Source of the DNA: Mercurialis annua
Taxonomy: Eukaryota; Streptophyta; Magnoliopsida; Malpighiales; Euphorbiaceae
Direction: 5' to 3'
Assembly: GCF_937616625.2 (NCBI RefSeq)
Contig: NC_065574.1
Location: 5,704,001 to 5,768,000 of the forward strand
DNA: 64,000 nucleotides
Shown here: positions 46,701 to 56,679 of the stretch, in pieces
How positions within the stretch are numbered: the stretch's first letter is position 1
How the letters are laid out: every line of letters begins with the position of its first letter
Notes under the pieces: model-generated
The model's database searches: none
What the model saw: only the letters and a program-made list of their open reading frames with translations
What the model was told of the DNA's origin: nothing
Translations under genes and position numbers: made by a program

Positions 46701-48499
46701 ATAAAAAGTTACAAAATGGTTATCGAACTATAATTTTATTACAAAATGGTTACCGAACTGTTGTTTTTTTTACAAAAAAGTTATCTTATTTCTTGTCCAC
46801 ATCATCAAGATGGTAACCCATTTGTAAAAAAATAATACTCCAGTAACCGTTTTGTAACTTTTTATAGTTCGGTAACCGGTTTGTAAAAAAAAACTATACT
46901 TCGGTAACTATTTTGTAACTTTTTATAATTCGTTACCATTTTGTAAAAACACTATAGTTCGGTGACCTAAAAAATAATTAACCCATTATAGAAAATAAAA
47001 AGAAAATTGACTTTTTAACCATTGAACTTGTTATAAAAGTTTAATGTAGGTGAGTTCAATTCAAACCAATACTTTCAAAAGTGCCGGATTGCATATTTAT
47101 TGTATCAATTATGGTCATTTTTTGAAATTTTAAAGTTTTACCACATATCAATAATATTAATGTTGAGTCGGTATATTTCAATCACAAATATATGGAAAGT
47201 ATATATTAGAATTGACCTGAAAAGTATGGATATATCTTTAAGACATCATTGAAATGTATAATTTAAAGTATTTTTACTCTTGTTGAAAATGATTTCTGAA
47301 TTGGTCGCTAATTGTAGGGGAAAGAGTGGTGAGCAACTTGGCTAGAACAGTAGTGATCATATGGTGTTTTGTTGGACTGATTCTAACCCAAGCTTACACG
47401 GCGAGTTATACCAGCTATCTGACCACCAAAAAATTTCAGCCAAATCTTGATCTGACTAAACTCATGAACCAGAACGTGGGCTATCAGAACGGCTCGTTTG
47501 TTGAAAACGTGTTGACAGGTTTGGGTTTTAATGGAATCATTGCGTACGACTCTGCTGAAGAATGTCACCAACTTCTTATCAATGGTAAAATTGCTGTTGC
47601 CTTTGACGAATTGCCCTATGCAAAACTCATTGTGGAACAGAGCTGCGGCAACTACACCATGATCGACACTTCACTGTTAAAAGCTTCATATTGGAGAAGA
47701 AATGTCACCATGATTTCCAAATTTAGAACTGATGGAATTGGCTTTGTGAGTTTTCTTTCATCCCCTTTACCATTTTTATAGTTAGATTCAATAAAATTAC
47801 ATTTGAAAACAGTTATGTTTTGAAAAAAGGGTCAACGCAGCCTTCAAACTTGATTGTGTCTCGGAATCAAATAAGTTATTGTTACGTTTTCAGGTATTCC
47901 CCAAAGGTTCTCGTCTGGCACCTCTAGTGTCGACAGCTATGTTAGAATTGATGGATCATGGAGAATTCAAAGAACTGGAGGAGAAATGGTTTGGCGACAA
48001 TTCTTGTGACTTGAAAAATGGTTCCGATAGACTTGATATCACAAATTTCATGGGCTTATTCTTAATTTCAGGAATAGTTTCTTTTCTAGCTCTCTTCATT
48101 TACATTACAATGTTTGTTTACCAATATAAAAATGCTGTGATGCCTCCTGATTCGAAAACTTCGACATGGAATGCGATTTGCCACTTGTTAAAGATTTTTA
48201 ACCAATCCGAGCATCATACTTCAAAGAAAGATGAGCATGCCCCTGCAAATTCTCCTGTTGAGAAAGAGGAACCAGAGCAGCCTGATCAAAATTCAAATAA
48301 TCGGCCACTCGTAAATCCCGTTGCTATTCGGGAGCACCCTGATCAAAGTTCAAATAACCAATCACCCGTAGATCCGGTTTCTAATCGGGAGCATCCAGAT
48401 CAAAATTCAAATAATCAGCCACCTGTGGATCTAGTTGATAACACAAATCAAGAAATACAAAGTAGCAGAGATTTTGATCACACTGTTGAGCTTTCCTGA
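37464..48499 (+). CDS. Glutamate receptor-like channel C (GLR2-type), intact
   Basis: Five exons: 37464-37755, 43955-45171, 45656-45968, 47318-47745 and 47894-48499. They are in phase with canonical borders, giving 951 aa. Layout: signal peptide (about 1-26), ANF/Venus-flytrap domain beginning INIGAVVDLEAIQGK, S1 from about 432 (MRVAVPEKQGFRQFV), M1 about 550-580 ending VVWVLEHRINEDFQG, pore loop TSFWFSFSTIVFSQ, M3 IIWCFVGLILTQAYTASYTSYL, S2, M4 about 802-828 and a 120-residue cytosolic tail. Intron positions equal those of copies A and B. Intron 1 is 6.2 kb and loaded with repeats. The tail holds three 19-residue repeats (listed). Family role: plasma-membrane ligand-gated cation channels in Ca2+ signalling. 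It is the only GLR here without a coding or splice lesion. Linkage of exon 1 to exon 2 across 6.2 kb is inferred from phase and orientation. Confidence 0.9.
38180..38590. mobile_element. MITE in GLR C intron 1
   Basis: A 411-bp inverted-repeat element. Left arm AAGAGCAAATTATATTGAGG and right arm CCTCAAAATAATTTGCTCTT are complementary with few mismatches, and pairing continues inward. The flanks share only GTAA-like sequence, so the target-site duplication is not certain. Confidence 0.72.
38762..38981. mobile_element. PIF/Harbinger (Tourist-like) MITE in GLR C intron 1
   Basis: The arms GCCATGTTTGGTTCATGGAA and TTCATGAAACAAACATGGCC are inverted copies. TAA duplications lie on both sides (38759-38761 and 38982-38984). 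The interior is rich in GGAATAG/CTATTCC words. Length is 220 bp. A TAA target and GGCC-type ends fit PIF/Harbinger. Confidence 0.75.
40151..40190. repeat. (CTT)n microsatellite
   Basis: An almost uninterrupted CTT run within GLR C intron 1. Confidence 0.9.
40470..41012. repeat. Minisatellite with ~11-bp unit and ~141-bp higher-order period
   Basis: The array is built from variants of CAGTTTCAAAC. The longer phrase CCGTTTACAAAGGT recurs at 40518, 40660, 40802 and 40941, a spacing of 142, 142 and 139 bp. It lies in GLR C intron 1 between a (CTT)n run and (GAA)n runs. Confidence 0.85.
41137..41160. repeat. (GAA)n microsatellite
   Basis: GAA repeat closing the minisatellite region. It is inverted relative to the (CTT)n run at 40151-40190. 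Confidence 0.9.
41276..41483. repeat. Polypurine tract (GAA/GGA-rich)
   Basis: About 200 bp of nearly pure purines, giving spurious Lys/Glu-rich (plus) and Phe/Leu/Ser-rich (minus) ORFs. It is not a gene. It could form triplex or H-DNA. Confidence 0.9.
42911..43110. repeat. 100-bp tandem duplication
   Basis: TAAGGACTAATTATCAACAT starts at 42911 and again at 43011. The two 100-bp copies differ at only a few positions. It lies inside GLR C intron 1. Confidence 0.9.
43759..43790. repeat. (CA)n(TA)n microsatellite
   Basis: Compound dinucleotide run about 165 bp upstream of GLR C exon 2. Confidence 0.85.
46583..46984. mobile_element. Mutator-like MITE in GLR C intron 3
   Basis: A 402-bp element begins GGGTTAAATATTTTTTAGGT and ends ACCTAAAAAATAATTAACCC. 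The arms carry many copies of the words TTACAAAATGGTTACC and GGTAACCRTTTTGTAA. It is flanked by a perfect 9-bp duplication ATTATAGAA (46574-46582 and 46985-46993). It has no ORF. Confidence 0.88.
48275..48445 (+). repeat. Three 57-bp in-frame repeats in the GLR C cytosolic tail
   Basis: Three adjacent 19-codon units (48275-48331, 48332-48388, 48389-48445) encode variants of EHPDQNSNNQPPVDPVSNR. The frame is kept, so the tail has been lengthened without disruption. The inverted fragment at 21301-21721 shows the unit as well. Confidence 0.9.
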
Positions 48500-49404
48500 A
48501 GCACCAGCCGAAATCAAGAAAATATTTGATTGGTATATATAGTAAGATTATGACATTAGTTTTGCTTTGTAATATATAGACAAGTGAGTTAAGAGTTATG
48601 TAAGTATCAGAAAATGAACATTAGCGACTGATTGCCATATTTGTAAAATTTAGCATGAAATGATATAATATCTTTCTATTGTTTGAAAAATAAATGATAT
48701 GATAACTTTCTGTGATTGATGTGTATTCAAGAGCTTGTTTGATGTATTTCTTAAGTGTGTACCCCGTTTCTTATCCAAAATAAATAAATAAATGTTATGT
48801 TATCAGAATAAAATAAATTATATGTGAGAAATCGTTCATTGGACGTAGTGTTAGATAATTCTTATAAGTTAAAAGTATTAAAGCTTAAATCGCTCATCTG
48901 TTTTCTTAATAGTATTTCGAACACATAAGACAAGTCTAGTTGAATTTGCACAAAACAAAATAAAAATTCAACAATAGATACTCGTAGAAAAGTTGCAAAA
49001 TCAATCAACCATTTGGTCATATACATGTTCTTACAGTAGGAAAACTGTAGGAAAATTCAACTAGTTTTCCTACTGTTTCGCAACAAAAACAGTAGTTTGA
49101 AAATTCAACTAGCCCTACTGTTTTCCTACTGTTTTATTAAGTAAACAAGTCTAGGTGAAATTCTTTTACTAACTTTATTGCTTCAGATAAATGTTCTTAT
49201 TATAACTGAACTTTACTAAAAGTTTGAAAAAACCCAATCTTTCTAATGCAACGATCCACATTATTATATAATGTTTCAGTTAGTTTCAAAAAATAATAAT
49301 ATAATGTTTCAATTTTATCCAAATCAACGGTTTGTTGTTATCCTTTGAGTCCAAGGTTAAGGTTTTCCTAACGTTATATTGGATTACTACTGTTTTTAGA
49401 ATCC
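48500..49404. other. GLR C 3' flank
   Basis: 3' UTR with AATAAA-like motifs, then AT-rich sequence. Several inverted and direct copies of CTACTGTTTTCCTACTG-like words occur at 49020-49135. No gene seen. Confidence 0.4.
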
Positions 49405-49610
49405 TTACTCATGGGATTTCAGTTTCATATCTTTTGAGATAGTCTTTACTAAATCTCTGGGCAGCGGTTTAGTAAATGGATTAGCTAAATTATAGCTTGA
49501 TCGTATATACATGACTGAAACGATCCCATCTTTAATCAATTTTTTCAGTAGATGTATGTTAGACCTATGTGTCTAGATTTCTCACATAAATGAAACCATA
49601 TAGCCATATT
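49405..49610 (-). mobile_element. Copia retrotransposon RNase H remnant
   Basis: The minus strand encodes a decayed C-terminal end of a Ty1/Copia polyprotein. A SRHIGL segment is followed, after a frame break, by YIRSSYNLANPFTKPLPRDL and a terminal stop at 49405-49407. The LADPFTKxL-type motif is diagnostic of the Copia RNase H end. No reverse transcriptase or LTR was recognised beside it. Confidence 0.75.
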
Positions 49611-49799
49611 TAAAAAAAAAACCTAAAAATGAAAAAATTCAAAAAATATAAGGTAAGCGGTCGTCGCCTCAGCCTATAAAGTTGGGTCAGCCCCTAAACA
49701 CGAAAAAACATCTAATAAAAAAACAAAAACTATCAATTAAGATAAAAAAAAACATATAACTAATGACATAAAAAAAAGCTCGAAAAAATATATGAACAA

Positions 49800-50308
49800 T
49801 CACTCCTTTCTTTTGTTCTTCTCCTCTATCATAGTTAAAAGGAAAAAAAAGAAAAATAAGAAAAAGAGAAGGCAGCAGAAACACATCCCAGCACACCTGT
49901 ATCATATACACAAGACAAAATTAAAAGTAATGATCATTTAAAAACTTTGATTTAATAAACTAATCCAAATTAGCGAATCAAAAAGAAAAATTGTTAAACT
50001 TACAATCCTTTGCAAAGTCCTCCTCTTTGTTTAGTTTCGACTGGAGCAGAGGGTTGATTTTGTACGTTACATTCAGTTTCTGGACCATTTTTCATCGGGT
50101 AACCAACCGGAGGTGGAGATACAGCTGATCAAGAACGGCCCATCAATTTACATCTTAAATTATAAATTGCATAAATTTACTGAATTATTTTAGGACTTAA
50201 ATGCAAATAAAATCATAAGGTATAGCATGTTTTGTAATTTCAATAAAATTGCAATTGAGAAATAGAAAGTTAAGTACCTGGAGATTGTTGATGGTTATAG
50301 TGACTCAT
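49800..50308 (-). CDS. CYSTM peptide gene, copy A, with altered C-terminus
   Basis: Three exons on the minus strand: 50278-50308, 50004-50124 and 49800-49896, in phase, giving 82 aa. The N-terminal half (MSHYNHQQSP, PPPVGYPMKNGPET) and the GGLCKG/LCAGMCFCC start of the cysteine-rich module match copy B. After CFCCLL, the conserved DACF ending is replaced by a Phe/Leu-rich run and a charged tail, because about 80 bp of polypyrimidine-type sequence occupies that place. CYSTM proteins are tail-anchored, Cys-rich stress-response peptides that dimerise at the plasma membrane. Loss of the last cysteine of the module makes function doubtful. It could be a degenerating paralogue. Splice sites are intact. 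Confidence 0.7.
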
Positions 50309-53300
50309 TTTAATTTAAAAATGTAGAAATTTGAAAACAAAACTTTGGGAAGTGATACAATTGGAAAGCTAAATTTAGATAGTTTTTAAAGTTTGTCATT
50401 AAAATGAAAAAAAAAATGTAAATATATAGAGATAGATGGAGCATATGAAAGCAGGTGTAAAATTGTTGTAATAAATAAAAATGAATTAAAATTTGAAAAT
50501 ACTTTCCTTAACGAGGACTGCGTTTGATTTCATGCATACGTGTTTTCGAGTCTAAATTTTTGATTGGATGAATGCATACCGAATCAAAGACTTCGTCTTC
50601 TTTATTTTTCTTACTTTGATTTCCTTTTCGCATTTCAATTTTGCAAAAATGGAGAGTAGGAGAACAGAAGGTCTCTTTGCTTTATCATTTCTACGCACTG
50701 CAAAAAAGGTGAGCTAAGGGGACTAAAGTTGGGGAGCATAATATTTAAATGGTCCCTAAAAAGTTAATGTTCGAAAAATGGGGACTACTAAAAAACTTGT
50801 CCCAAATTCTTCTATTTTAAAATTATTGGGGATGAAATTTATCCAATAAACAAAGAACTTAAAAAAAGTGTATGAATACAAACCTTCAGAGAAAACCAGC
50901 GGCAATTAGTTTTTTTTTAGAGTAAAATTATACCATACACGTATTTTAAGAAAATAATAACACTGAGCATGTATAGATAATGTTTTTCACAAACTATACG
51001 CGTAAAAAATTTAATTTTGCAAAAACAAATTCCTATAAAAACTCATTAATTTATGGAAACTCATTAATTTAAGAAATTTAATAGTCGACTCAGTAATTTA
51101 AGAAATTTTTCCAGAATTTTCAAATATCTTTTATTTATTTTTTTCTATAAAAACTAGTATTATTCTATATTTCTTCTGATGAATAGTACTCCCTCCGATT
51201 CATAATATTTGTCGTATTTGGTTTTTACACCAGAACTAAAACAATAATTAATATGTATTAATTTGTAAATATTTTTACTAAGTTGATCCTACATTAAAAC
51301 TTGTTTACATTTATAACTATTGTTTTTATTTGTTTATTATATTTTTTTAATAAATTAATGAGGGACAAATATGAAAAATAACATTCAATACTCTCTTGAT
51401 TTGCCAAAGTGACAAATATTATGGACAATTTTTTTTTTCTCAAATATGACAAATATTAAGGATCCGAGGTAGTGGTATTCTATATTTATTGTATGTAAGA
51501 ACGAATAATTCTAATCTAGTAATACATTTGAAAATTATAAGTCCAACTAATTCTTTTTTATAATTTTATCACAATTTTTCAATCTGGTATTTGCATCTGA
51601 GGTGGCTATCTGTCATTGGACATAATAAAATGACATGCTTTACGCTCAGAGGTGTAAACAGGCCAAGTCAAGCTCGAGCTCGAGGGTATTATACAGGCTC
51701 GAGCTCAATCAAATTTAATCTTAAGTTTGAGCTCGAACTCAAGTATATTATACAGGCTCGAACTCAATGAGGCTTAAATTCTTAAATTCAAGCTCTAACT
51801 CAAATAATATTCGAGCTACTCGAGTTCAAGCTCAACTTGAGATTAATGAAAATAAAAATAATCATTGAAAAAACATATTTGATGTATTTTTTTTTATTTT
51901 AAAAATATATAATTTAATAAATTTATATGAACATACTTAAATTTAAAGGTATAAAAGTTAATATAATAAAAACAATTTTATTTTTTTATTATAAGAGGCT
52001 CATTTAGGCTTGTAAAACTCACAAGTCTCAAAAATTGATACTCGAACTCAGTTCACAATTTTCGAGCCAATCTCAAAAGAAAATTAGTCGATTTTGATAA
52101 CTCACGAGTGTCGCTCAACTGGTCTATGCCCCAAATAATACTCTGTTAGTCATGAAAAACACTAAAATTTGAAATGATGAATTGATGATATAATTGAAAA
52201 AAAAAAACTTGGTTTGATAAATATTTAATATGTAATTACTATTTCAAACAATATTTAAAGTCTAACTATATATATTATATAATAAATCCAACTTAATTAA
52301 AAAAATCATTTTTTAATACTGTTCTCTTAAGCAAAACATTGATTTCAATAATTGTAAGAAAAATTAAACTTAAACAGGTATGTATATGTTCTTATTTTAC
52401 TTACTTTGATTTCCTTTTCGCATTTCAATTTTACAAATAGAATCTAATTCTGCCCCATAATTTAATTAAATTGTCAAATTATGTAAAAGATAGTAATTCT
52501 TGCGGAGACTCGACCACAGTCAAATAGAATCTAACCATGCAGCACTTGTTGTTCTATTGTCTAATGTTATAGTTACCTTCAATTTTAGGGTGAGGACACA
52601 TCTAACTAGGAAGATGAGAAATTTGATGAACATAAACGGAGTTTGCTTTCTTCACTGATAATTTATAAAACAGAGTTTAGAATGCTTGTTGGACGTTGGT
52701 TGTCCGATGAGCATTCTAATGATAAAATTAATTTAAATTTTACGGATAGTTTAAGAGTTTGTAAAATAATAATTCAAATTTCCATCCCTCTCCTATTTGA
52801 AAATCAAACTATATGATTTTTTATTTTTGTTCTGTTAACAACTTATGAGTTCATTATATTTGTTATGTGTCATCCATTTAAATGGATTTGTGAAAATGAA
52901 AGAAATTTTAAAATTAAGGGGATCCACTGACTTCTTTTTTATTTCAGAAAAATTTATGTACTCTTTTGCATCTTTTCTTTATTTTTAATTTTCTGAACAA
53001 AAACTGTGAATCAAAACAAGTCGGTTTTAATAATTTATTAAATCATAAACCGGCGATTCCAAACTGAAACGCCCATTTATGAATTGTGGCCACTTTTTGA
53101 TGAAGTTGTATTTAAAAAAGTCAAGTTCAATTATGCTTGAACTTCGGTTTATATTTAAAAGTTTAATTTTGTTGGACACGGTATAAATCTGTCAAAACGC
53201 AGTAGAAACAAAAAAATTACAACATATAACACGAGAAAATGTATTATTGTGCTTAGAAAAGAATAAAACTACAAAAAAATATCAATAAAAAGAAAAAAGA

Positions 53301-53350
53301 AAAACATAACACAAGCTCAAAATAAAAAAATATGAACAATCACTAAGTCC
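50309..53350. other. Spacer between CYSTM copies
   Basis: The first 300 bp are the promoter of copy A and match that of copy B. Further on are a Stowaway-like MITE (51189-51469, listed), a degenerate repeat of GAGCTCGAG/CTCGAACTC words (51650-52130) and, at about 52310-52590, sequence similar to 54900-55170, showing that the duplicated block is larger than the gene. Confidence 0.45.
51189..51469. mobile_element. Stowaway-like MITE, second copy
   Basis: Starts CTCCCTCCGATTCATAATAT after TA (51187-51188) and ends ATTAAGGATCCGAGG before TA (51470-51471). The interior is clearly related to the element at 28995-29281 (shared TTGTTTACATTT and TAATGAGG words). Confidence 0.75.
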
Positions 53351-53858
53351 TCAAAAGCAAGCATCCAAGAGGCAGCAGCAACACATACCAGCACACCTGT
53401 ATCATATACACAAAACAAAATTAAATTAATATCCATTTAGAATATAAATAAAAACTTTAATATATATATATATATATAATAAATTAATTAAAATTTGGAG
53501 AATTAAGAAGAAAAATAGTTAAACTTACAATCCTTTACAACATCCGCCTCTTTGTGTAGTTTCTAATGGAGCAGAGGGTTGATTATGTGGGTTATACCCG
53601 GTTTCCGGACCGTTTTTCATCGGGTAACCGACGGGAGGTGGAGCGACGAATTGAACTTTCGGTGGATGATTTACAGCTGATCAAGAACAGACCATAAATT
53701 TACAACTTAAATTGCATGAACTTAATGAATCAGTAAAAAGGACTTAAATGCAAATAAAATCATAAGGTATAGCATGTTTTGTAATTTCAATAAAATTGCA
53801 ATTGAGAAACAGAAAGTTAAGTACCTGGAGATTGTTGTTGGTTATAGTAGTGACTCAT
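53351..53858 (-). CDS. CYSTM (cysteine-rich transmembrane module) stress peptide, copy B
   Basis: Three exons on the minus strand: 53825-53858, 53529-53676 and 53351-53396, in phase, giving 75 aa. The N-terminus is polar and Q/P-rich (MSHYYNQQQSP, VAPPPVGYPMKNGPETGY). The C-terminus is the full CYSTM module: GGCCKGLCAGMCCCCLLDACF. In family knowledge, this module inserts in the plasma membrane as a homo- or heterodimer and the peptides respond to biotic and abiotic stress. The last exon is only 46 bp, which is why no single ORF reveals the gene. It is tandem to copy A with the same exon structure and promoter. This copy looks functional. Confidence 0.87.
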
Positions 53859-55728
53859 TTTCTGGACAAAATTGAATGATAATGTAGAAACTTGAAGAAA
53901 AGATTGAGAAGAAAACTTTGGGGAGTAATAGAATTGGAAAGGTTTAGATAGGTTTAAGAATTTAGTGATTAAAATGGGAAAAATATGTAAATATATAGAG
54001 ATAGATGGGAGCAGATGAAAACAGGTGAAGAGTTGTTGTAATAAATAATAATGAATCAGAGTTTGAAAATACTTTCCTTAATGTCTGCTACTTCTGATTT
54101 CATGCATTTTCTATTACGCGTTTACGTATCTATATTTCTTTATATATACCAAATCAGAAACTTCCTGGTCTTAATTGTAATTTCATCCTTTTCGCGTTTC
54201 AATTTTGCAAAATTGGGAAGTACGACTGAAGGTCTCTTTACTTCTAGATTTTTATTATTTCTATGTTCAAATATTAATCTAAACCGTATTTATGTGAAAT
54301 GGCCAAATGCGACAAATATTATGGATCGGAGGGAGTATATATTAATTTAATACTATCATGTATGGAGTATTTTTTATTTATTACATCAATTAAGCCTAAC
54401 TAAATGAACAATTAATAATTTTTGGTTAATCAAACAAAATTTTTTTGATATAAATATTTGGATATGGGTTGATTTTGGATTTTACTAAATTAAACTGAAC
54501 TAAACTGATTCATATTCGTCCTTATTTTTGACTCGTTAATTTAAAGAAATTAATTAGGATCAAAATACGACACCATAATATATATTGTCGGTCACTTTTT
54601 TTAAAATCCATAGTAATTTTTTTTGAAAAGTTATTCGGTGTTGTAAATTGTGAAGATTAATAGTTCATATTTTTAAATTGTTAATTAATATTGAAAATTC
54701 ATTCTAAAAATGTTAAATGCGTTAAATGTGATGATTTATTTTGTAATTATTTTTTTATTTAATGATTGAAATATGTGATTCACACTTTGTTGATAAAATT
54801 CAATATGCATTTACTATTTCATAAAATATTTGAAATATAAATATTCAATAATAAACCCAACTTATATAAAAAAAATACAGTTCCCTTATTTTAAAATCTG
54901 GAATAATTGTTCTCTTAAGCAAAACATTGAGTTCAATGGTAAGAAAAATTAAATAAATATGTATTGGAATTTGAAAGAGATGCATGTTCTTATTTTATTC
55001 AGAAATGATAAAAGTCTAAAGTCACTTTTGGATAACCATAATTCAATTCAACTGTCAAATTATATAACAGACTAACAGTTAAATTCTCTTGGAAACTCGA
55101 CAATAGTCAAATATTTACAAATAGAATCTAATCAGCATTGTTCAAGTTGTTCTATTGTTTAATAAAACAATACTCTATAATATATACAATACCTTTTCTA
55201 GGTAACACTAATTTTCACATCATTTTGCTGTATGGTTTCATATGCCGACACATAACCAATTAGTTTTTTATTTTCATTTCCAGATTACAGTTTTTGTGTC
55301 ATAGTTACATTTTAAATAAAAGGTATAAAAAAGTTCTCGTAATTTCTTCAAAAGGACATATTAACTCTCAAACTTTTTTAGGCACAACGTTACCCCTAGT
55401 AGTTTTTATATTGAACAATTAAACCCTTTAGGTAAACTCAACTAAATTTGGCATATGTGATAAATAAACCCTCTAGACAAGAATTTGGGTGAACTCAACT
55501 AAATTTGGCTATGTGATAAATAATTACAATTTTTAGAAAAAGTCAAGAACAGTAATGGAGCTCAATTACATCTTATTGGAACTGGTCAGCCACTGAAGAT
55601 CTGCAGAAACGCAAAGCAAACTTCAAGTGACAACTGCAAATTGACAAAACAAGAAAAATTATGGGAATGATATTATTAATTGATGATTATTAATTAGAGA
55701 CAAAAAAAACATAAAAGAAAATTAATTA

Positions 55729-55852
55729 TAATGCCGACAAACTCAATCTTTTCAAATGGCTATGGTTCTGCTTATATTTGGACTCAGTTTGATGTTCTTG
55801 TTTCTTCATCGGTGGTAGTGGTGCCACTGCAACGTAAGCTTCTTGTTTGACA
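55729..55852 (-). other. Possible exon of a third CYSTM-like gene (weak)
   Basis: On the minus strand a GGCAG acceptor leads into an open frame reading DVKQEAYVAVAPLPPMKKQE, which resembles the proline-rich middle exon of CYSTM peptides (compare VQFVAPPPVGYPMKN in copy B). Neither a start exon nor a cysteine-rich last exon was found nearby. It could be a relic or chance. Confidence 0.22.
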
Positions 55853-56534
55853 TCTGCCAAAATCTCAATATATTAAATTGGTGAATGAGTTTAATGGCAA
55901 TTTGAATTAATTTAATGTTTACTGGTTATTAGCAGTGATTACTGATTAGGTAGTAAAATTAATATTAGTAGTTAGCTACCTTCAATTGGAAGACCAGGTC
56001 TCTCTTACCACTAGAGAGACAGAGTCTTTCTCATTTCATGCATATATATATATCAACTCTGTTTCAGCATTCTGATTTTTTTTTGAAGGACAGCATTCTG
56101 AATTTAAAGGCTAGTTTTTACTTCAAATTATGTACTTATCCCAAAATTCTTCGTATGATAGAAATGTTTTTATTTAGCTTTGTTTAGATTTTGCCTCCTC
56201 CCTTGTATCAAAAAAATAATAATAGTTGTAATTCAATTTGAAAATGTTTTTATCTTTTAATTGTCCCTTTTATAACTAAAAAAGTCAAGTTTATTTTAAT
56301 TTTTTTCGACAATTATTTCTCTAATAAAATTAAAATTGACCCCTCGAGTTTCCAAATAAGATGCACAAAATGAGCCAAACAAAAAACAATATTCCCTGGA
56401 AAATTTATTTTCCTAATTTACTTTGTTTGAACCAATCAAAACCTTACAAGGTGGTTTCATAAATTTTATATCAAATCTTCAAAATCAATACTTGTATTGT
56501 TCATGAAAAGAAACACAATACAATGAGGCAAGGA

Positions 56535-56535
<1 letters not shown>

Positions 56536-56584
<49 letters not shown>
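56536..56584. repeat. (TTA)n microsatellite
   Basis: About 16 uninterrupted TTA units just downstream of the trihelix gene. Confidence 0.95.
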
Positions 56585-56589
<5 letters not shown>

Positions 56590-56679
56590 CTGCAATTATT
56601 AATTAATCAGCCTATTACAAGTTAATTAAATCTCCCTCCCCCATTTTCCATTTTCCATAATTTATAATCATAATTATAA

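Larger units (their letters stand above)
53859..56679. other. Spacer between CYSTM B and trihelix gene
   Basis: Contains the CYSTM B promoter, a truncated Stowaway end (about 54310-54334, GATCGGAGGGAGTA), sequence paired with 52310-52590, a weak CYSTM-like exon (listed) and a (TTA)n run (listed). The 99-codon ORF at 54051 lies in the promoter duplicate and lacks support. Confidence 0.4.

Noticed and set aside
54051..54350. 99-codon ORF upstream of CYSTM B
   Set aside because: Lies in the duplicated promoter region and runs into a truncated Stowaway end. The matching position in the other copy is not open.
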